DNA from: Pseudomonas vranovensis DSM 16006
Lineage (GTDB): Bacteria; Pseudomonadota; Gammaproteobacteria; Pseudomonadales; Pseudomonadaceae
Length of the DNA: 64,000 bases
Reading direction: 5' to 3'
Assembly: GCF_000425805.1 (NCBI RefSeq)
Contig: NZ_AUED01000002.1
Location: 62,001-126,000 of the forward strand
Both the position numbers and the translations under genes were made by a program. The number at the start of each line of letters is the position of its first letter. The stretch's first letter is position 1. Shown here one piece after another: positions 34,860-43,558 of this stretch. The notes beneath the pieces were generated by a model. It was not told the DNA's origin. It did not search any database and saw nothing but the letters and a program-made list of their open reading frames with translations.

Positions 34860-37283
34860 ATGACCCGCGCTTTTGAAACTTTCCTGCGCCCCAGCCTGCT
34901 GGCCATGGCCATTGCCCTGTCCGCCCCGCTGGCGAGCAGCCCGCTGATCGCTGCCGAGCAGTCGGCGATGCGCAGCTACGACCTGCCCGCCGGTCCGCTG
35001 TCCAGCACCCTGAACCAGATCGCCAGCCAGGCCGGCATCGCCCTGAGCCTGGACCCGAGCCTGGCCGCAGGCCGCACCTCGGCGCCGGTCAAGGGCCAGT
35101 ACAACGGCGCTGGCGCCCTGCAGGCAGCCCTGCGCGGCACCGGCCTGCAACTGCAGCAGAGCAGCGCGGGCACCTACAGCCTGATCGCTACCCCCGAGGG
35201 CACCTTGGCGCTGCCGGAAACCAGCATCAATGCCACCGGCGACTATGAAAGTGCCTGGGGGCCGGCCACCGGTTTCACTGCCACCCGCACCGCCGCAGGC
35301 ACCAAGACCGATACGCCCATCGTTGAAATCCCGCGCTCGATGACAGTCATCACCCGCGAGCAACTGGATGACCGCCAGGTCCTCAACCTCAACGATGCCC
35401 TGCGCTACACCGCCGGCGTACAGAGCAGCGGCTATGCTTCCGACCCCCGCTCAGACTGGTTGCGCGTTCGCGGCTTCGACCCGACCCAGTTCCTCGACGG
35501 CCTGCCGCTGCCCAAGGGCTCGTTCGCCAACCCGAAAGTCGAACCCTGGAACCTTGAGCGCATCGCCGTGCTGCGCGGGCCAGCCTCCTCGGTCTACGGC
35601 CAGACCCCGCCCGGCGGCATGCTCGACATGGTCAGCCGTCGTCCGCAGGCTGAAAGCGCCCACCAGATCGAAGCTCAGGTGGGTAGCAACAACCATCGCC
35701 AATTCAATTTCGACAGCACCGGCAAGATTGATGATGAGGGCCAGTTCCTCTATCGCGTCAGCGGGGTGGTACGCGACAGTGACTCACCAACCGATCATGT
35801 TCCAGACAAGCGCTACAACATTGCGCCGAGCCTGACCTGGAATATGGATGAAGACACCAAGCTGACCTTCATCACCCAGTACACCCGGGACGATACCGGC
35901 ATCTCTGGCCAGTTCCTGCCGCTGCAAGGTACCAAGCTGGACTCGCCCGCAGGTGACATCTCTCACCACAAGAACCTGGGCGACCCGGACTGGGAATTCT
36001 ATGACCGCACTTACTACGCGCTCGGGTACGCCTTCGAGCATCGTCTGAACGATGTCTGGCAGTTCCGCCAGAACCTTCGCTACACCAAGAGCGACCTGTC
36101 GTTCCAGGGTATCAACGTAGCAACCATGAACAACGGCACCATCCAGCCCGATGGCACCGTCCCGCGTGAAACCGGCATCGTCAACGAAGACATCAGCCAG
36201 TTCGCCGTGGACAACAACTTCCAGGCCGACTTCCAGACTGGCGACCTGGCCCATACCCTGTTGATCGGCCTGGACCACCAGCGCTCGAACACCAACTACA
36301 AGTGGGATTACGGCCTGAGCTTCAGCGTGCCGCCAGGCAACGTAATCCGTCCACCGTACGGCCAGGACTTCTCCAACGTGTCGTACTTCACCATGTACGA
36401 CTACGGCCAGAAGACCTACCAGACCGGCTTCTACGTCCAGGACCAGATCGCCCTGGACAACTGGCGCCTGACCCTGGGCGGTCGTGAAGACTGGGTACAC
36501 ACCGGCACCACTTTCCACAACCAGAACGATGCCACCAGCACCGAGCGCGACAAAGCCTTCACCGGCAACGTCGGCCTGAGCTACGTGTTCGACAACGGTG
36601 TCACGCCGTACGTCTCGTATACCGAGTCGTTCCAGCCGACCACCGGCGCCGCTGTCGCTGCCGCCGAATCGTTCAAACCGACCGAGGGGCGTCAGTACGA
36701 AGTGGGCGTGAAGTACCAGCCGGTGGGCAGCAAGAACCTGTATACCGCTGCCGTGTATGACCTGCGCCAGGAAAACGTCAAGGTTGCCGAAGGCAACATC
36801 ACTCGCCAGGTCGGGGAACTGCAAGTACGCGGTCTCGAACTGGAAGCCACCACCCAGGTGACCGACAACCTCAAGCTGATCGGTTCCTACAGCTACACCG
36901 ACACCGAAATACTCAAGGGTGCTGCCGGCGAAGAAGGCAACCGAATGGCACTGATCCCGCGTAACCAGGCAACCCTGTGGGCCGACTACACTTGGCACAA
37001 CGGTGCGCTTGACGGCTTCGGCGTAGGCGGTGGCGTGCGCTATGTGGGTGACAACTACGGCAACACCACCAACACCGACCTGGGTCATGTCGGCTCCTAC
37101 ACGGTCTACGACGCCTCGGTACACTACGACCTGGGCCGCAAGGTCAGCACCCTCAAAGGCATGACCGTAGCCGTGGAAGCCAAGAACTTGTTCGATAAGG
37201 ACTACCTGGCCAACTGCGATGGTTACTGGTGCTACTACGGTGACGAGCGCAACGTGGTCGCCAGCGTGAACTACAAGTTCTGA
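34860..37283 (+). CDS. TonB-dependent siderophore receptor with signalling domain (FoxA-like)
   Basis: The protein has 807 residues. It has a Sec signal (LLAMAIALSAPLASSPLIAA), then an STN signalling domain (residues ~38-110; YDLPAGPLSSTLNQIASQAG). The TonB-box region is around ETSINATGDYES. A plug domain (~145-260; PRSMTVITREQLDDRQVLNL and GMLDMVSRRP) and a 22-strand barrel follow, with the final strand ending VVASVNYKF. The STN domain means it senses its ligand and signals through the FecR/FecI pair just upstream. Ferrioxamine is the likeliest ligand, judged from the Fox-like gene order; sequence alone cannot settle it. Confidence 0.88.
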   Translation: MTRAFETFLRPSLLAMAIALSAPLASSPLIAAEQSAMRSYDLPAGPLSSTLNQIASQAGIALSLDPSLAAGRTSAPVKGQYNGAGALQAALRGTGLQLQQSSAGTYSLIATPEGTLALPETSINATGDYESAWGPATGFTATRTAAGTKTDTPIVEIPRSMTVITREQLDDRQVLNLNDALRYTAGVQSSGYASDPRSDWLRVRGFDPTQFLDGLPLPKGSFANPKVEPWNLERIAVLRGPASSVYGQTPPGGMLDMVSRRPQAESAHQIEAQVGSNNHRQFNFDSTGKIDDEGQFLYRVSGVVRDSDSPTDHVPDKRYNIAPSLTWNMDEDTKLTFITQYTRDDTGISGQFLPLQGTKLDSPAGDISHHKNLGDPDWEFYDRTYYALGYAFEHRLNDVWQFRQNLRYTKSDLSFQGINVATMNNGTIQPDGTVPRETGIVNEDISQFAVDNNFQADFQTGDLAHTLLIGLDHQRSNTNYKWDYGLSFSVPPGNVIRPPYGQDFSNVSYFTMYDYGQKTYQTGFYVQDQIALDNWRLTLGGREDWVHTGTTFHNQNDATSTERDKAFTGNVGLSYVFDNGVTPYVSYTESFQPTTGAAVAAAESFKPTEGRQYEVGVKYQPVGSKNLYTAAVYDLRQENVKVAEGNITRQVGELQVRGLELEATTQVTDNLKLIGSYSYTDTEILKGAAGEEGNRMALIPRNQATLWADYTWHNGALDGFGVGGGVRYVGDNYGNTTNTDLGHVGSYTVYDASVHYDLGRKVSTLKGMTVAVEAKNLFDKDYLANCDGYWCYYGDERNVVASVNYKF

Positions 37284-38410
37284 TGAAAAGCCAGACCATA
37301 CGCCGCTGGTCCTTCATCCACACCTGGACCAGCCTGATCTGCACCGTGTTCCTGCTGATGCTGGCGGTCACCGGCTTGCCGCTGATCTTCCACCACGAAA
37401 TCGACCACCTGTTGGGCGATGCGCCGCAACTCAAGGAAATGCCGGCCGACACACCGAAGCTGGACCTCCAGCAACTGGTGCTCAAGGCCGAGGCACATCG
37501 GCCCGGCGAGGTGATGCAGTACTTCGGCTGGGATGAAGACGACAGTAACGGCGTGATCGCGATCATGGCTGCCACGGCCGGTACCGAGCCCAACTCGTCG
37601 CACACCTTCATGCTCGATGCCCGCACCGGCGATGCAGTGGAAATGCCCTCGGCCAATGGCGGCTTCATGCTGACCATGCTGCGCCTGCATGTGGACATGT
37701 TCGCCGGATTGCCCGGCAAGCTGCTGCTGGCGTTCATGGGCGTGCTGTTCGTGGTGGCGATCATCTCCGGCGTGGTGCTGTACTCACCGTTCATGCGTCG
37801 GCTCAAGTTCGCCACCGTGCGCCACGAGAAATCGCGGCGCCTGCGCTGGCTCGACCTGCACAACCTGATCGGCATCGTCACCCTGACCTGGGCATTGGTG
37901 GTGGGCGTGACCGGCGTTATCAGCGCCCTGTCGGACCTGGTCATCGCCGCATGGCGCAACGACAGCCTCAGCGCCATGGTCGCCCCCTACCGCGACGCCC
38001 CGCCCCTGACAGCGCTGGCGCCCGTCAGCCGCGTGCTGGACATCGCTGCCGAGGCTGCACCGGGCATGGTGCCGGACTTCATCGCCTTCCCGGGTACGCG
38101 CTTCTCCAGCGAGCACCATTACGCGGTGTTCATGAAAGGCGGTACCCACCTGACGGCGCACCTGCTGACACCGGTACTGATCGATGCGAGCACCCTGGCG
38201 GTCACCGCCGTGGGCGAACGGCCCTGGTACATGGATGCCATGGGGCTGTCACAACCGCTGCACTTCGGTGACTACGGTGGCCGCCCGATGCAGATCCTCT
38301 GGGCCGTGCTGGATGTGCTGACGATCATCGTACTGGGCAGTGGCGTGTACCTGTGGGTGGTTCGGCGCCGGGCTGCAGTGCCGGCAGCACAGGCGCAGGT
38401 GACGGGATGA
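37283..38410 (+). CDS. PepSY-associated membrane protein (FoxB-like, siderophore iron release)
   Basis: The protein has 375 residues. Four membrane segments are visible: residues ~10-30 (WSFIHTWTSLICTVFLLMLA), ~150-172, ~195-215 and a last one near 345-365. PepSY domains lie between them. Conserved histidines near the membrane (IHTW, RLHVDM, DLHNLIG) suggest haem ligands, as in FoxB/PiuB-type inner-membrane reductases that release iron from siderophores. Its ATG overlaps the receptor stop by one base (TGATG), so it belongs to the same operon. Confidence 0.85.
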   Translation: MKSQTIRRWSFIHTWTSLICTVFLLMLAVTGLPLIFHHEIDHLLGDAPQLKEMPADTPKLDLQQLVLKAEAHRPGEVMQYFGWDEDDSNGVIAIMAATAGTEPNSSHTFMLDARTGDAVEMPSANGGFMLTMLRLHVDMFAGLPGKLLLAFMGVLFVVAIISGVVLYSPFMRRLKFATVRHEKSRRLRWLDLHNLIGIVTLTWALVVGVTGVISALSDLVIAAWRNDSLSAMVAPYRDAPPLTALAPVSRVLDIAAEAAPGMVPDFIAFPGTRFSSEHHYAVFMKGGTHLTAHLLTPVLIDASTLAVTAVGERPWYMDAMGLSQPLHFGDYGGRPMQILWAVLDVLTIIVLGSGVYLWVVRRRAAVPAAQAQVTG

Positions 38411-38580
38411 AGCGCAAGTCATCAAGCCTGCGGTCGGTGTTCGGGGTGCCCGCACTGATCGCCCTGCTGGGTGCTGCAGGGTTGTTTGCGGCGTTGCTGG
38501 GGGATGGTTGGTGGGATGCCCTGGCCTGGGTCGGGCTGGGCTTGCCCGCCTGGTACAGCGTGCGGGGGTTTTGCAGGTAA
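38407..38580 (+). CDS. Small membrane protein of the Fox-like operon
   Basis: The protein has 57 residues. It starts MKRKSSSLRSVFGVPALIAL, has a likely two-helix hairpin (VPALIALLGAAGLFAALLGD and WWDALAWVGLGLPAWYSV), and ends VRGFCR. The ATG overlaps the PepSY stop by four bases (ATGA), which makes it very probably translated. P. aeruginosa has a small hypothetical gene in the same place after foxB. Function is unknown; a subunit or stabiliser of the PepSY protein is my guess. Confidence 0.8.
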   Translation: MKRKSSSLRSVFGVPALIALLGAAGLFAALLGDGWWDALAWVGLGLPAWYSVRGFCR

Positions 38581-38707
38581 CTGCGGGGGCCGGCTTGCCG
38601 GCGATGGGGCCTGTGCAACCTGCAATCAGGGTTGACTGTATTACGCCTGCTTCGCCGCCGATCGCTGGCAAGACCAGCCCCCACAAGGCGCTGGCTTGCC
38701 CCGCGAT
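38581..38707. repeat. REP fragments between convergent operons
   Basis: A GCCGGC-TT-GCCGGC hairpin near 38588-38601 and CTTGCCCCGCGAT at 38694-38706 are partial REP-like elements. They lie between the plus-strand Fox-like operon and the minus-strand LPS operon. No clear T-tract terminator is present. Confidence 0.45.
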
Positions 38708-38711
38708 CATT

Positions 38712-40148
38712 TCACAGCTTGGGCAAACACTCATCCAGGCGCTTGTGCAGCGCACTGCCGCTTGGCCAGTTACGCAGCAGACGCGCCCGGTCGCGGGCAA
38801 AAGCCGCGGCAAAGCTGAGGTGGGTCGCATGCTGGCACATGGCGTCAAGGTCGATCAGCGACCATTGGCCATCCTGCCAGAACAGGTTATGCCCCTTCAT
38901 GTCGCCATGGCTGATGCGCTCATGGATCAGTTGCGACAACAGCGCCTGCAGGGCCTGCAGCTGCGCCTCAGGCACCTCGCCACTCTCGACGTAAGGCGTA
39001 AAGCATTCGATCAGGTCCGGCCCGTCGGCGTACTCGGTCACCAGGTAGGCACGGCTGCGCAAGCCCATGAAGCGCAGCTCCTGCACCGCCAGCGGCTTGG
39101 GTGTGGCAATGCCGAGAAACTCCAGGCGATGTCCTTCGATCCACGAGTGCCAGGCCCGGCTCGGGCGCCAGAAGCGCTTGAACCAGTGGGCGGTATTCTT
39201 GATGTTGTAGCGCTTGAGCACCAACGACCGCCCATCCACCTCAACCCGCGCCACACTGGCCGCGCCGCCGGTCTTGTACAGGTGGCCCTGGTCGATCAGC
39301 GTGTCGGCCTGCTCCAGCACCGGCAGCAAGGCCCGCGCTTCGTTGCGACGGATCGAACGCAGGCCCGAGGGGCTGCGTTCCACACTGAACAGCGTGCACT
39401 CGCGCCCGGCCTTTTCCAGATAATCCTTCAGGCGCCAGCTGCGCACCTTGTCGATCTGCTTCTGCAGCGCTTCGAGCGGCAAGGCATGTTCGGCATTGGC
39501 CAGCAGGTAGTGCACCAGCAGCTCTTCAATGAACGGCTCCAGGCGTTTGGGCAACTGGGCAAACAGCACGCCCAGGTTCTGCAGCACCTGCGGGCGCGAC
39601 AGCGGCGCGCCCAGGGTTTCGGCCTTGATACCGGCACCGTCGATCAGGTACAGCTGGCCGTTATGGCTCAGCAGGTTGTCCAGGTGCAGGTCTTCCTGCC
39701 ACAGGCCCTTGGCGTGCATCTGCGCCACGGCCGCCAGGGCTTCGCCCAGCACCGCTTGCTGCTCATCGGCCAGGGGCGGCAAGGCTTCGACTTCAGCCCA
39801 GGCATCGGCAAGGCTTTGCGAGCCTTCGAGGAATTCGAATAGCAGCCAGCCACCCTCGCCTTCGCGCAAGCCATCGGCCAGCAATAGCGGTGTGGTCAGG
39901 CCTTGGTCGGCAAGCAGGCGCGCACCTTCTAGCTCACGTTGAAAATGCCGTGCTGCACTGCTGCCTACCAACAACTTGGCAAGCACCGGTTTGCCACGCC
40001 ACACCCCGGCGCCCACATAGCGCTGCCCGGGCAGCACCCGCAGCAGGCTGAGCAGCTGCAGATCGGCACTACCGGCCGCATCGGCCAGGGTAATGGTCAG
40101 GGGCAGGTCCGGGCTGCGCCCGGCATCCTTGAGTTCGGACAAACGCAT
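38712..40148 (-). CDS. Double-lobed kinase-fold protein of the LPS core operon
   Basis: The protein has 478 residues with two complete kinase-like domains in tandem. The first has Lys58 (PVLAKLL), Asp153 and Asn158 (QEDLHLDNLL) and Asp170 (YLIDGAG). The second has Lys312 (LVLKRY), Asp416 and Asn421 (SHGDMKGHNLF) and Asp433 (SLIDLDA). Both thus keep the ATP-site Lys, catalytic Asp, Asn and metal-binding Asp. It is the last gene of the waaFCGP operon and matches the position of PA5006 in P. aeruginosa, described only as a putative kinase. The probable substrate is inner-core heptose, but that is inferred from neighbours. Confidence 0.85.
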   Translation of the reverse strand: MRLSELKDAGRSPDLPLTITLADAAGSADLQLLSLLRVLPGQRYVGAGVWRGKPVLAKLLVGSSAARHFQRELEGARLLADQGLTTPLLLADGLREGEGGWLLFEFLEGSQSLADAWAEVEALPPLADEQQAVLGEALAAVAQMHAKGLWQEDLHLDNLLSHNGQLYLIDGAGIKAETLGAPLSRPQVLQNLGVLFAQLPKRLEPFIEELLVHYLLANAEHALPLEALQKQIDKVRSWRLKDYLEKAGRECTLFSVERSPSGLRSIRRNEARALLPVLEQADTLIDQGHLYKTGGAASVARVEVDGRSLVLKRYNIKNTAHWFKRFWRPSRAWHSWIEGHRLEFLGIATPKPLAVQELRFMGLRSRAYLVTEYADGPDLIECFTPYVESGEVPEAQLQALQALLSQLIHERISHGDMKGHNLFWQDGQWSLIDLDAMCQHATHLSFAAAFARDRARLLRNWPSGSALHKRLDECLPKL

Positions 40149-40900
40149 CAGCGAGCCTCTTTCTCACGGCGGCGGCGCGTAAGGCGCTGCAGCCAGGTAT
40201 CGACCAGCGGGCTGTCGGCGGGCTGGTCCAGGTAGGACGACAGCATCACGCGTACTTCAGCTTCGCTCCAGACCGGCGCCCGACGCAACAGCGGCTCAAG
40301 GTCCTTGAGCCGGTCGCGCATGCCCAGCAGCAATGGCCGGGTTTTTTCCAGGTCGATCAATTGCGCCTGCCAGCCATCGCTGCGGGCACGCAGGAAGATA
40401 TGTTTGGGGTAGAAACAGCCATGCACCTGGCTAGCTGCGTGCAGGGTGCGTGCAAGCAATCCGCAGGCGCGCAGGATGCCCTGGCGCTGGCCGATGTCCA
40501 GCTGCGGCCATTGGCCGAGCAGACCGTCGAGGTCGCTCCAGTCATCCAGGGCGCGGGTCATCAGGATGGCCCGGCGTTCGCCGTCGATCTTGCGCTCGCC
40601 GTAGTACACCGCCTGCAACGCCGGAATCCCCAGCTTCTGGTAGCGGCTGATATTGCGGAACTCACGGGCAAAGGTCGGCTCGCCGAACGGGCTGTGCAGC
40701 GTACGGGTCAAGTAGTCGCTCTGACGCTTGAGGTAGTAGCCCTTGCCCTCCAGCTCCAGACGGAACACGCTGCTCCAGCCGCCACGACCGGTGTTGGGTT
40801 CATCCACCGCATCCAGTTGCAGCGCCCAGAGTTGGTCGAAGCCGTTCAGGCCATGGCGCTCGAGCAGCGCCACGTCGGCACTGGCCAGGAAATCAGTCAT
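40148..40900 (-). CDS. LPS core heptose kinase-like protein (WapQ-like)
   Basis: The protein has 250 residues of the Kdo/WaaP-like kinase family. The Gly-rich and Lys region is GYYLKRQSDYLTRTLHSPFG. The catalytic loop is changed: VHGCFYPKHIFLR, in place of the usual H-x-D-x4-N. The metal Asp follows in LIDLEKTR. It may phosphorylate an inner-core heptose like its P. aeruginosa counterpart. It overlaps wapP by four bases and the double kinase gene by one. The gene name is tentative because usage differs between strains. Confidence 0.8.
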   Translation of the reverse strand: MTDFLASADVALLERHGLNGFDQLWALQLDAVDEPNTGRGGWSSVFRLELEGKGYYLKRQSDYLTRTLHSPFGEPTFAREFRNISRYQKLGIPALQAVYYGERKIDGERRAILMTRALDDWSDLDGLLGQWPQLDIGQRQGILRACGLLARTLHAASQVHGCFYPKHIFLRARSDGWQAQLIDLEKTRPLLLGMRDRLKDLEPLLRRAPVWSEAEVRVMLSSYLDQPADSPLVDTWLQRLTRRRREKEAR

Positions 40901-41631
40901 TCGCGTCCCTCGAAAAACGTCACGACGTGCCGGATGCGGCGCTTGTCCGATTCATTCAGGCGCTCACGCCCGCGGTACTGCAGGTAGAAACGCAGGCGCT
41001 GGGTAGCCGACAGGTGATACTTGGCCACCTTGTCCAGGCAGGCCAGGTCTTTGGTGATCCGGTAGCGCAACATGAAACCCCACCAGAAATCGCCGGTAGG
41101 GCAGTCGATGAAGAATAGCGTGGCCTGGTCATCCACCAGCAGGTTGCGCCACTTCAAGTCGTTATGAGTGAAGTGGTGATCGTGCATCACCCGAGTGTGC
41201 CGGGCCAACTGGCGGCTGATGTGATCGACCCAGCCTCGCTGGGCCAGGCGCGGGTCCTTGCGCTCGGCCAGTGCCGAGAGGTCTTCGGTACGCGGCAACT
41301 CACGGGTGATCATCGCCCCGCGACCAAAGGCCAGGCCCTTGCGCTCCAGGCCCCAGGCCACCACCTCGGCGGTAGGAATGTCCCACTTGGCGAACTGCTT
41401 GAGGTTCTGCCACTCGGCCTTGATGCGCGGGCGCCCCAGGTAACGGCGCAGGCCCTTGCCGGCACCGATGTAACGCTTGACGTAGTAGTTGACCCCGCCG
41501 CGCTCGACGCGAATCACTTCGCTCAGCGGGTCGTGGGTCAGGCGCTCGCCCTTGAGGGCGAAGACCGCCTCGATACTGCCAAAATCCGCCGCCAGCGCCT
41601 GGTAATCAGGCTCCAGTGTCCAACCCGCCAT
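40897..41631 (-). CDS. LPS core heptose kinase-like protein (WapP-like)
   Basis: The protein has 244 residues. The kinase features are VNYYVKRYIG (ATP-site Lys), HHFTHNDLKWRNLLV (catalytic Asp and Asn) and LFFIDCPTG (metal Asp). It belongs to the Kdo/WaaP family and, by place in the operon between waaP and a WapQ-like gene, is likely the WapP-type inner-core kinase. It overlaps waaP by one base and the next gene by four. Confidence 0.82.
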   Translation of the reverse strand: MAGWTLEPDYQALAADFGSIEAVFALKGERLTHDPLSEVIRVERGGVNYYVKRYIGAGKGLRRYLGRPRIKAEWQNLKQFAKWDIPTAEVVAWGLERKGLAFGRGAMITRELPRTEDLSALAERKDPRLAQRGWVDHISRQLARHTRVMHDHHFTHNDLKWRNLLVDDQATLFFIDCPTGDFWWGFMLRYRITKDLACLDKVAKYHLSATQRLRFYLQYRGRERLNESDKRRIRHVVTFFEGRE

Positions 41632-42437
41632 CAGAGCGCGTCCCCGTATCGTTGTTTACGCTCGTAGAGCTTCTGCGCCTTGCCTTCGAGCCAGCTCAGC
41701 AAGGCCGCTTCCTCAGCCAGGATCTGGCGCAGCGGCTGCTGGAAATAACCGCGCAGGAAGCGCAGCTTGTCACGCCGGGTCAGGCCGATGTCCAGCGCCG
41801 AGAAATACAGCGCCGCCAGATCCTTGTTGCGCCAGCGCCGCGAAATGGTGGCACGGGTCTGGGCGCGGTGCAGGTCGATGACCGACAGCTTGAAGTCATC
41901 GGCCGTCACTTCACGGTCGGTGTGCAGCAGGAAATGGCAGATGTAGCAGTCGCGGTGATTGACCCCGGCGCGGTGCATCATGCCGGTCATGCGCGCCACT
42001 TCGGCAATCAGCGCACGCTTGAGGCGCGGTGCCGGCGGCTGCTTGACCCAGTCGATGCTGAAGTCTTCCAGGCTGATGGTCGGCGCCAGCTCTTCGGTGA
42101 CGATGAACGAATGCTGCGCCGCCGGGTTGCTGCCCCGCTCGCCGTAGGCCACGGCGGTCATGGTCGGTACACCCACCTGGTACAAACGCTCGATGGCCTG
42201 CCACTCCTGGCCGGCACCGAGCACCGGCAGCTTGGCGGTGAACAGGTTCTTGAAGATTTCGCCCCAGCCGATGCCACGGTGGATCTTGACGAAATAGCCC
42301 TGTCCCTCGACTTCGGTGCGAAGGGTGCGGCGCCCCTCCAGCTCGCGGTAAACCTGCCCTTGCAGGCCCTCCACGGCATCGAAGGCATCGCGCCCGGCCC
42401 ACAGGCGCTTGAACGGCTCGGCGAGTATCAGTTTCAT
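41631..42437 (-). CDS. waaP: WaaP, heptose I kinase of LPS inner core
   Basis: The protein has 268 residues, like the P. aeruginosa enzyme. It has Lys51 (GYFVKIHRGIGWGEIFKNL), the catalytic loop GVNHRDCYICHFLL with Asp163, and VIDLHRAQ with metal Asp188. WaaP phosphorylates heptose I of the inner core; it is essential in P. aeruginosa, where the unphosphorylated core is poorly transported. It overlaps waaG by four bases (ATGA). Confidence 0.94.
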   Translation of the reverse strand: MKLILAEPFKRLWAGRDAFDAVEGLQGQVYRELEGRRTLRTEVEGQGYFVKIHRGIGWGEIFKNLFTAKLPVLGAGQEWQAIERLYQVGVPTMTAVAYGERGSNPAAQHSFIVTEELAPTISLEDFSIDWVKQPPAPRLKRALIAEVARMTGMMHRAGVNHRDCYICHFLLHTDREVTADDFKLSVIDLHRAQTRATISRRWRNKDLAALYFSALDIGLTRRDKLRFLRGYFQQPLRQILAEEAALLSWLEGKAQKLYERKQRYGDAL

Positions 42438-43558
42438 GTGCGCTCCGGGGCCAGAATCACATCGGCAGCATGCTCGGGCATGCTGTAGAGGTCGGCGGTA
42501 TCGGCAAAGGCCAGGCCATTACGCGCCCAGTCGGCGCGGGCGGCGTCATCTTCGAGCATGCGCTGCAGGTACTGGTTGAGCTGCTCTTGCTCGAACGGCT
42601 CATCGAGCACCAGGCCACTGTCGGCCTCGGCAATGTAATGGGCATAGCCACACACGGCCGACACCAGCACCGGCAAGCCTGCGACCAGCGCTTCGAGCAG
42701 CACGGTGCCGGTGTTTTCGTTGTAGGCAGGGTGAATCAGCAGGTCGGCACCAAGCAGAAAACGCGGGATATCGCTGCGTCCTTTCAGGAACTGCACCTGA
42801 TCGCCCAGGCCCAACGTCGCGCTTTGCAACTGGAACACCTTGGGGTCGTCCTGGCCAATCACCATCAACCGGGTGCGCTTGCGCAGCGCAGGCGGCAGTG
42901 CGGCCAGGGCCTTGAGGCTACGGTCGACACCCTTGGTCTTGAAGCCGGAGCCGATCTGCACCATCAGTAACTGATCGTCTTTCAGGTCGAACTCGCGACG
43001 GAACTCGGCGCGAATCTCGGCAGCATTGGCCGGTGCCCGGCGATCCTGGGAGATGCCCGGTGGCAGCAGGTGGAAGCGCTCCAGCGGGGTGTCATAGTGC
43101 TTGATGAACAGCGGCTGCTGGACTTCGGAAATCATCAGGACTTCGGTCTTGGCGTCCTTGGCGAACACCGCCCGCTCGTACTCGGCAAAGTGCCGGTAGC
43201 GGCCCCAGCGCCGGTACAGCGGATTGCGCAGGGTTTGCGCCTTGTCTTCGAAGCAGCCGTCGGCGGCGTAGTAGACATCCAGCCCCGGCATCTTGTTGAA
43301 GCCGATCAGGCGGTCCACCGGACGCTTGGCCAGGTCGGCTTCCATCCAGGCGCTGAGTTTCTCGTTGCGACGATGGTTGAACAGCGCCTTCACCGGCGCC
43401 ACCAGTACTTCGAAGCCCTCAGGCACCTCGCCTTCCCAGATCAGCGTGTAGACGCGGATCTTGTGGCCACGGCGCTGGCACTCCAGGGCAATGCGCATGA
43501 AGTCGCGCTGCAGCCCGCCGAAGGGGAAATATTTGTAAAGCACAAAAGCCAGTTGCAT
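42434..43558 (-). CDS. waaG: WaaG, LPS core glycosyltransferase
   Basis: The protein has 374 residues of the GT-B fold, family GT4. It starts MQLAFVLYKYFPFGGLQRDF; the donor-site motif HPAYNENTGTVLLEALVAGL lies near residue 275, with the conserved E-x7-E pattern. It adds the first outer-core hexose to heptose II. The ATG (43556-43558) overlaps the waaC stop by one base; a TTG one codon earlier is open but not needed. Confidence 0.94.
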   Translation of the reverse strand: MQLAFVLYKYFPFGGLQRDFMRIALECQRRGHKIRVYTLIWEGEVPEGFEVLVAPVKALFNHRRNEKLSAWMEADLAKRPVDRLIGFNKMPGLDVYYAADGCFEDKAQTLRNPLYRRWGRYRHFAEYERAVFAKDAKTEVLMISEVQQPLFIKHYDTPLERFHLLPPGISQDRRAPANAAEIRAEFRREFDLKDDQLLMVQIGSGFKTKGVDRSLKALAALPPALRKRTRLMVIGQDDPKVFQLQSATLGLGDQVQFLKGRSDIPRFLLGADLLIHPAYNENTGTVLLEALVAGLPVLVSAVCGYAHYIAEADSGLVLDEPFEQEQLNQYLQRMLEDDAARADWARNGLAFADTADLYSMPEHAADVILAPERT

